Assembly: GCA_903929355.1 (NCBI GenBank)
Contig: CAIYUN010000036.1
Location: 57,632-121,631 of the forward strand
Length of the DNA: 64,000 nucleotides
DNA from: an uncultured Opitutaceae bacterium
GTDB lineage: Bacteria > Verrucomicrobiota > Verrucomicrobiia > Opitutales > Opitutaceae
Direction of reading: 5' to 3'
The notes under the pieces are model-generated. The model did not search any database and had not been told where the DNA came from. It was given only the letters and a program-made list of their open reading frames with translations. A program made the position numbers and the translations under genes. How positions within the stretch are numbered: the first letter of the stretch is position 1; the number at the start of each line of letters is the position of its first letter. Shown piece by piece: positions 61,824 to 64,000 of this stretch.

Positions 61824-61859
61824 TTATTAGTGCCCATGAGTGAAGATTAGTGGTTCAAC
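61824..61859. repeat. 10-nt-period repeat, right inverted copy beside GxxExxY gene
   Basis: Reads ATTAGTG-CCC-ATGAGTG-AAG-ATTAGTG-GTT-CAAC. Compared with the reverse complement of 61390-61425 it differs at only a few positions, so the pair forms inverted repeats of about 35 nt around the gene. Confidence 0.88.
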
Positions 61860-61869
61860 CTCCGTCGCC

Positions 61870-62223
61870 ATGTTTGCCCCGATCACCCGCATCGTTCTCT
61901 ACGTCAAAAACGTCGAAAAAGTCGCTGGATTTTACCAGCGGATTTTTGATTTGAAGGTCGTGGGCGCTCCGGAAAAAGGCTGGATCGAGCTGGGGGCCGG
62001 TGGCTGCAACCTCGCCCTGCATCAGGCTGCCAAGACGGCCGATCACCGCCGGGCCGCGGCGAAGATTGTCTTCGGCGTCAAGGATGTCGCCAAAGCCAAG
62101 GCTCTCCTTGAGGGCCGCGGACTGAAACTGGGGCCCATCCACGTCACCCCCAACTCAACCTTTTGCAATGGCAAGGACCCCGAGGGAAACCTGCTAAGCA
62201 TCGGCACCCGGGGTGTCGTCTGA
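61870..62223 (+). CDS. Single-domain VOC/glyoxalase-like protein
   Basis: A 117-residue one-domain VOC protein: ITRIVLYVKNVEKVAGFYQRIFDLKVV, WIELGAGGCNLALHQ and FCNGKDPEGNLLSIG. Residues at the metal positions (His/Glu) are not all obvious, so it may be a binding rather than catalytic protein. ATG 61870 follows a 10-nt-period repeat, and another copy follows the stop codon. Base composition is nearer to the host than that of the GxxExxY gene. Confidence 0.83.
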   Translation: MFAPITRIVLYVKNVEKVAGFYQRIFDLKVVGAPEKGWIELGAGGCNLALHQAAKTADHRRAAAKIVFGVKDVAKAKALLEGRGLKLGPIHVTPNSTFCNGKDPEGNLLSIGTRGVV

Positions 62224-62250
62224 ATACTCCAAAGATTGACTCCGGCGCTC

Positions 62251-62288
62251 CTTATCAGTGCCCATGAGTGTCCCTTAGTGGTTTCAAA
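62251..62288. repeat. 10-nt-period repeat, third copy upstream of hemL
   Basis: Same orientation as 61824-61859 and close to it in sequence (TTATCAGTGCCCATGAGTG, then TTAGTGGTTTC). It abuts the hemL start codon, so it forms the hemL leader. Confidence 0.82.
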
Positions 62289-63620
62289 ATGCCTACCAAT
62301 CCCATTTCCGACTCCCTCTTCGCCCGCGCCCTCCGGCTCATGCCAGGGGGCGTCAACTCACCCGTCCGCGCTTTCCGCTCTGTCGGCGGGACGCCGTTCT
62401 TCGTGCAAAGCGCGCGCGGGGCGACACTAACCACGGCCGACGGCCGCGAGCTGATTGACTTCGTCTGCACCTGGGGTCCGGCGATCCACGGGCACAACCA
62501 TCCGCGCATTCGCGCGGCCATTGCGGAGGCGCTGGACCAGGGCACGTCGTTCGGCACGCCCAATCCGTATGAGGTCGAGATGGCCGAGCTGATCACGCGG
62601 CTGGTGCCGTCAATTCAGAAGGTCCGGCTGTGCAACAGCGGCACGGAGGCCACCATGTCGGCCATCCGGCTGGCGCGCGGGTTCACGCGCCGCGACAAGA
62701 TCATCAAGTTCTCCGGCTGCTACCACGGGCACTCCGACTCGCTGCTGATCAAGGCCGGCTCGGGTGCGCTCACCCACGGCCACCCCGACAGCGCCGGCAT
62801 CCCCGCCGCGTTCGCCCAGGAGACCGTGGTGCTCCCCTATAACGACCGGGCTGCGCTTGAGGCCGCTTTTGCCGCCAACCACGGACAGATCGCCTGCGTC
62901 ATCATCGAGCCTTTTTGCGGCAATGTGGGTTTCATCATGCCTGACCACGGCTACCTGCAGTATCTCAGGGAAATTACCGCTCGAAACGGCACCCTGCTGA
63001 TTTATGACGAGGTCATGACCGGCTTCCGCCTACATCTCGCCGGCGTGCAGGGGCTTGCCCCCGAATCCGCACTCCGCACTCCGCACTCCGCATTCACCAT
63101 TTCCTCCACCCTCCCCGATCTCACCTGTCTCGGCAAAATCATCGGCGGTGGCCTGCCGGTGGGCGCGTTCGGTGGCCGGGCGGAGATCATGGACCACCTC
63201 GCGCCGCTCGGCCCGGTCTATCAGGCGGGCACATTAAGCGGCAACCCGCTGGCGATGGCAGCAGGTATTTCCGCGCTGCGCCTGCTGGAGGAGGAGAATC
63301 CTTACGCCCGGCTCGACGCCCTGGGGCAGCAGCTCCGCGACGCCGTGCTCACCGCGGCTCAGGCCAAGGGGCTGCCCGTGCAGGTCCCGCAATGCGGCTC
63401 CATGTTGAGCGCGTTTTTCACCCCCACCCCGGTGCGCGACTACGCCACCGCCCTCACCGGTGACGCGAAGCTCTTTGCGAGATTTTTCCACGCCTGCCTC
63501 GAGCAAGGCGTTTATTTCCCGCCCAGCGCCTACGAGACCTGGTTCCTCAGCACCGCGCATGAAGGCGCAGCGGTGGACCGGGCCTGCGAGGTGGTCACGG
63601 ACGTGATCAAGGCGCTGTAG
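62289..63620 (+). CDS. hemL: Glutamate-1-semialdehyde 2,1-aminomutase
   Basis: HemL converts glutamate-1-semialdehyde to 5-aminolevulinate for heme synthesis, using PLP/PMP. The 443-residue protein has [58 protein letters not shown] (Asp for PLP N1) and [16 protein letters not shown] (PLP Lys). Between GVQ and PDLT there are about 15 extra residues (258-272), encoded by a CACTCCG heptad array. Whether this loop affects activity is unknown. ATG 62289 sits directly after a 10-nt-period repeat. Confidence 0.94.
   Translation: MPTNPISDSLFARALRLMPGGVNSPVRAFRSVGGTPFFVQSARGATLTTADGRELIDFVCTWGPAIHGHNHPRIRAAIAEALDQGTSFGTPNPYEVEMAELITRLVPSIQKVRLCNSGTEATMSAIRLARGFTRRDKIIKFSGCYHGHSDSLLIKAGSGALTHGHPDSAGIPAAFAQETVVLPYNDRAALEAAFAANHGQIACVIIEPFCGNVGFIMPDHGYLQYLREITARNGTLLIYDEVMTGFRLHLAGVQGLAPESALRTPHSAFTISSTLPDLTCLGKIIGGGLPVGAFGGRAEIMDHLAPLGPVYQAGTLSGNPLAMAAGISALRLLEEENPYARLDALGQQLRDAVLTAAQAKGLPVQVPQCGSMLSAFFTPTPVRDYATALTGDAKLFARFFHACLEQGVYFPPSAYETWFLSTAHEGAAVDRACEVVTDVIKAL
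63067..63101 (+). repeat. Heptad repeat, CACTCCG word, inside hemL
   Basis: CGCACTC three times, then CGCATTC, in exact 7-nt register, read in frame as ALRTPHSAF. The word matches the non-coding array at 1952-2038. Confidence 0.9.
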
Positions 63621-63663
63621 GCGCCCTCCCTCACCCAGCATCCACGGGCGCGCCGGGATTGGC

Positions 63664-63730
63664 GGGTGGAGCGCGTTGCTGCGCCTGCCGGAGCCTTGCG
63701 CGTAGGCCGGGACCTCAACGCGCTGGCTCG
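63664..63730. repeat. GCGTTGA palindrome split by an insert
   Basis: The left arm GGTGGAGCGCGTTG and right arm ACCTCAACGCGCTGG are those of the dispersed palindrome, but ~35 nt (63679-63712) separate them. After the right arm the sequence GCTCGAAGTGA is shared with 30852-30862. The 301-nt gap after hemL also holds the heptad at 63764; a short open stretch on the minus strand near 63790-63880 has no start and was not called. Confidence 0.7.
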
Positions 63731-63763
63731 AAGTGACGTTGGATGAGGACCGCGTGGACCTTT

Positions 63764-63784
63764 AATCCAAAATCGAAAATCTTC
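63764..63784. repeat. Heptad repeat, ATCCAAA word
   Basis: ATCCAAA, ATCGAAA, ATC in tandem. The same word type is known from cyanobacterial heptanucleotide repeats (STRRs). Confidence 0.65.
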
Positions 63785-63921
63785 TCTCACTCGTCGCCGG
63801 GCCGACCGCGGGCGGACTTGATCCCAGCGCGGTGTTTCTTGGTCGCGCGCATCCGCTGCTTCGTAAGCGTCCGGCGCTCGACCTACTATTCGGCAGCGGG
63901 GCGGCGGTGTAAGCTGCGAGG

Positions 63922-64000
63922 ATGGCAACCATCACAACGGAAGTTTTAGACGGAGAGAGAAAACAGGACACGCGCGGGCGTCGGATCGTGAACGCCGAGC
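63922..64000 (+). CDS. Probable IS66-type accessory protein (TnpA-like), 5' end only
   Basis: From the ATG at 63922 26 codons are visible before the window ends. They read MATITTEVLDGERKQDTRGR and continue RIVNAE. This resembles the start of IS66-family accessory TnpA proteins, small helix-turn-helix proteins that precede TnpB and the IS66 transposase. A weak Shine-Dalgarno-like GCGAGG lies just upstream. The call is tentative because the helix-turn-helix lies beyond the edge. Confidence 0.45.
   Translation, partial: MATITTEVLDGERKQDTRGRRIVNAE

Noticed and set aside
63790..63880. Short basic open stretch on the minus strand (RMRATKKHRAGIKSARGRPG region)
   Set aside because: It looked like a ribosomal-protein tail, but two in-frame TAG codons lie just upstream and no start fits.

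Overview
The window is about 64 kb of GC-rich (roughly 65%), densely coding bacterial chromosome. Gene content fits a member of the Verrucomicrobiota, probably the Opitutales/Opitutaceae. The reasons are the mix of PL4 and GH105 pectin enzymes with many secreted or lipoprotein genes, a YqjK/YqjE/DUF883/DUF1328/DUF3185/Dps stress block, a GxxExxY gene, and intergenic DNA loaded with short-period repeats. The taxonomic call is inference; no rRNA gene is present.

Layout. 0-14 kb is mostly housekeeping and transport: gcvT (cut by the left edge), a CNNM/CBS membrane protein, lgt, the 5-oxoprolinase genes pxpA and a fused pxpBC, an ABC ATPase/permease/lipoprotein set, an L-lactate permease, a YebC-family regulator, a LOG-domain fusion protein and an FKBP prolyl isomerase. 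13.5-28 kb is a general-stress island. It holds PRC-barrel/BON and BON proteins, a Dps-to-YqjK operon, a coiled-coil/CBM48/lipoprotein/H+-ATPase operon, a secreted VOC protein, acetate kinase, phosphoketolase and a DUF2934-like fragment. Six transcription units in this island carry the same upstream dyad, consensus GGGTTACACCCCAT, always in the same orientation to the gene and in four cases 36-43 nt before the start codon. It looks like an undescribed regulon. 28-32 kb holds a divergent rhamnogalacturonan lyase/hydrolase pair. 32-36 kb is a MacAB-type exporter. 36-48 kb holds an aminotransferase, ftsH, tilS, a transglutaminase-like secreted protein, clpX, ridA, an amidohydrolase, a pseudouridine synthase, an SDR, hpf and tRNA-Arg(ACG). 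48-56 kb is a run of secreted proteins (tandem FGE-sulfatase domains, FG-GAP repeats, a 629-residue protein of unknown function, an HtrA-like protease). 56-64 kb holds DAHP synthase, a second pseudouridine synthase, a TonB-like protein, maf, nadE, a GxxExxY cassette, a small VOC gene, hemL and the start of an IS66-type accessory gene.

The most unusual property is non-coding. At least a dozen loci carry degenerate tandem repeats with an exact 7-nt period built from different 'words' (CACTCCG, ATCTGAC, CAACTTT, ATGAATG, ATCCAAA). Others carry 9- or 10-nt period repeats, and there are several palindromic REP-like families. Heptad repeats also lie inside reading frames: in the nadE interdomain linker, in a hemL loop, and at the N-terminus of a lipoprotein. 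A phosphoketolase gene appears fused tail-to-tail with the antisense of a DUF2934-like gene. A GxxExxY gene sits between inverted copies of a 10-nt-period repeat, like a small mobile cassette.

All product calls rest on reading motifs by eye. No database search was possible.
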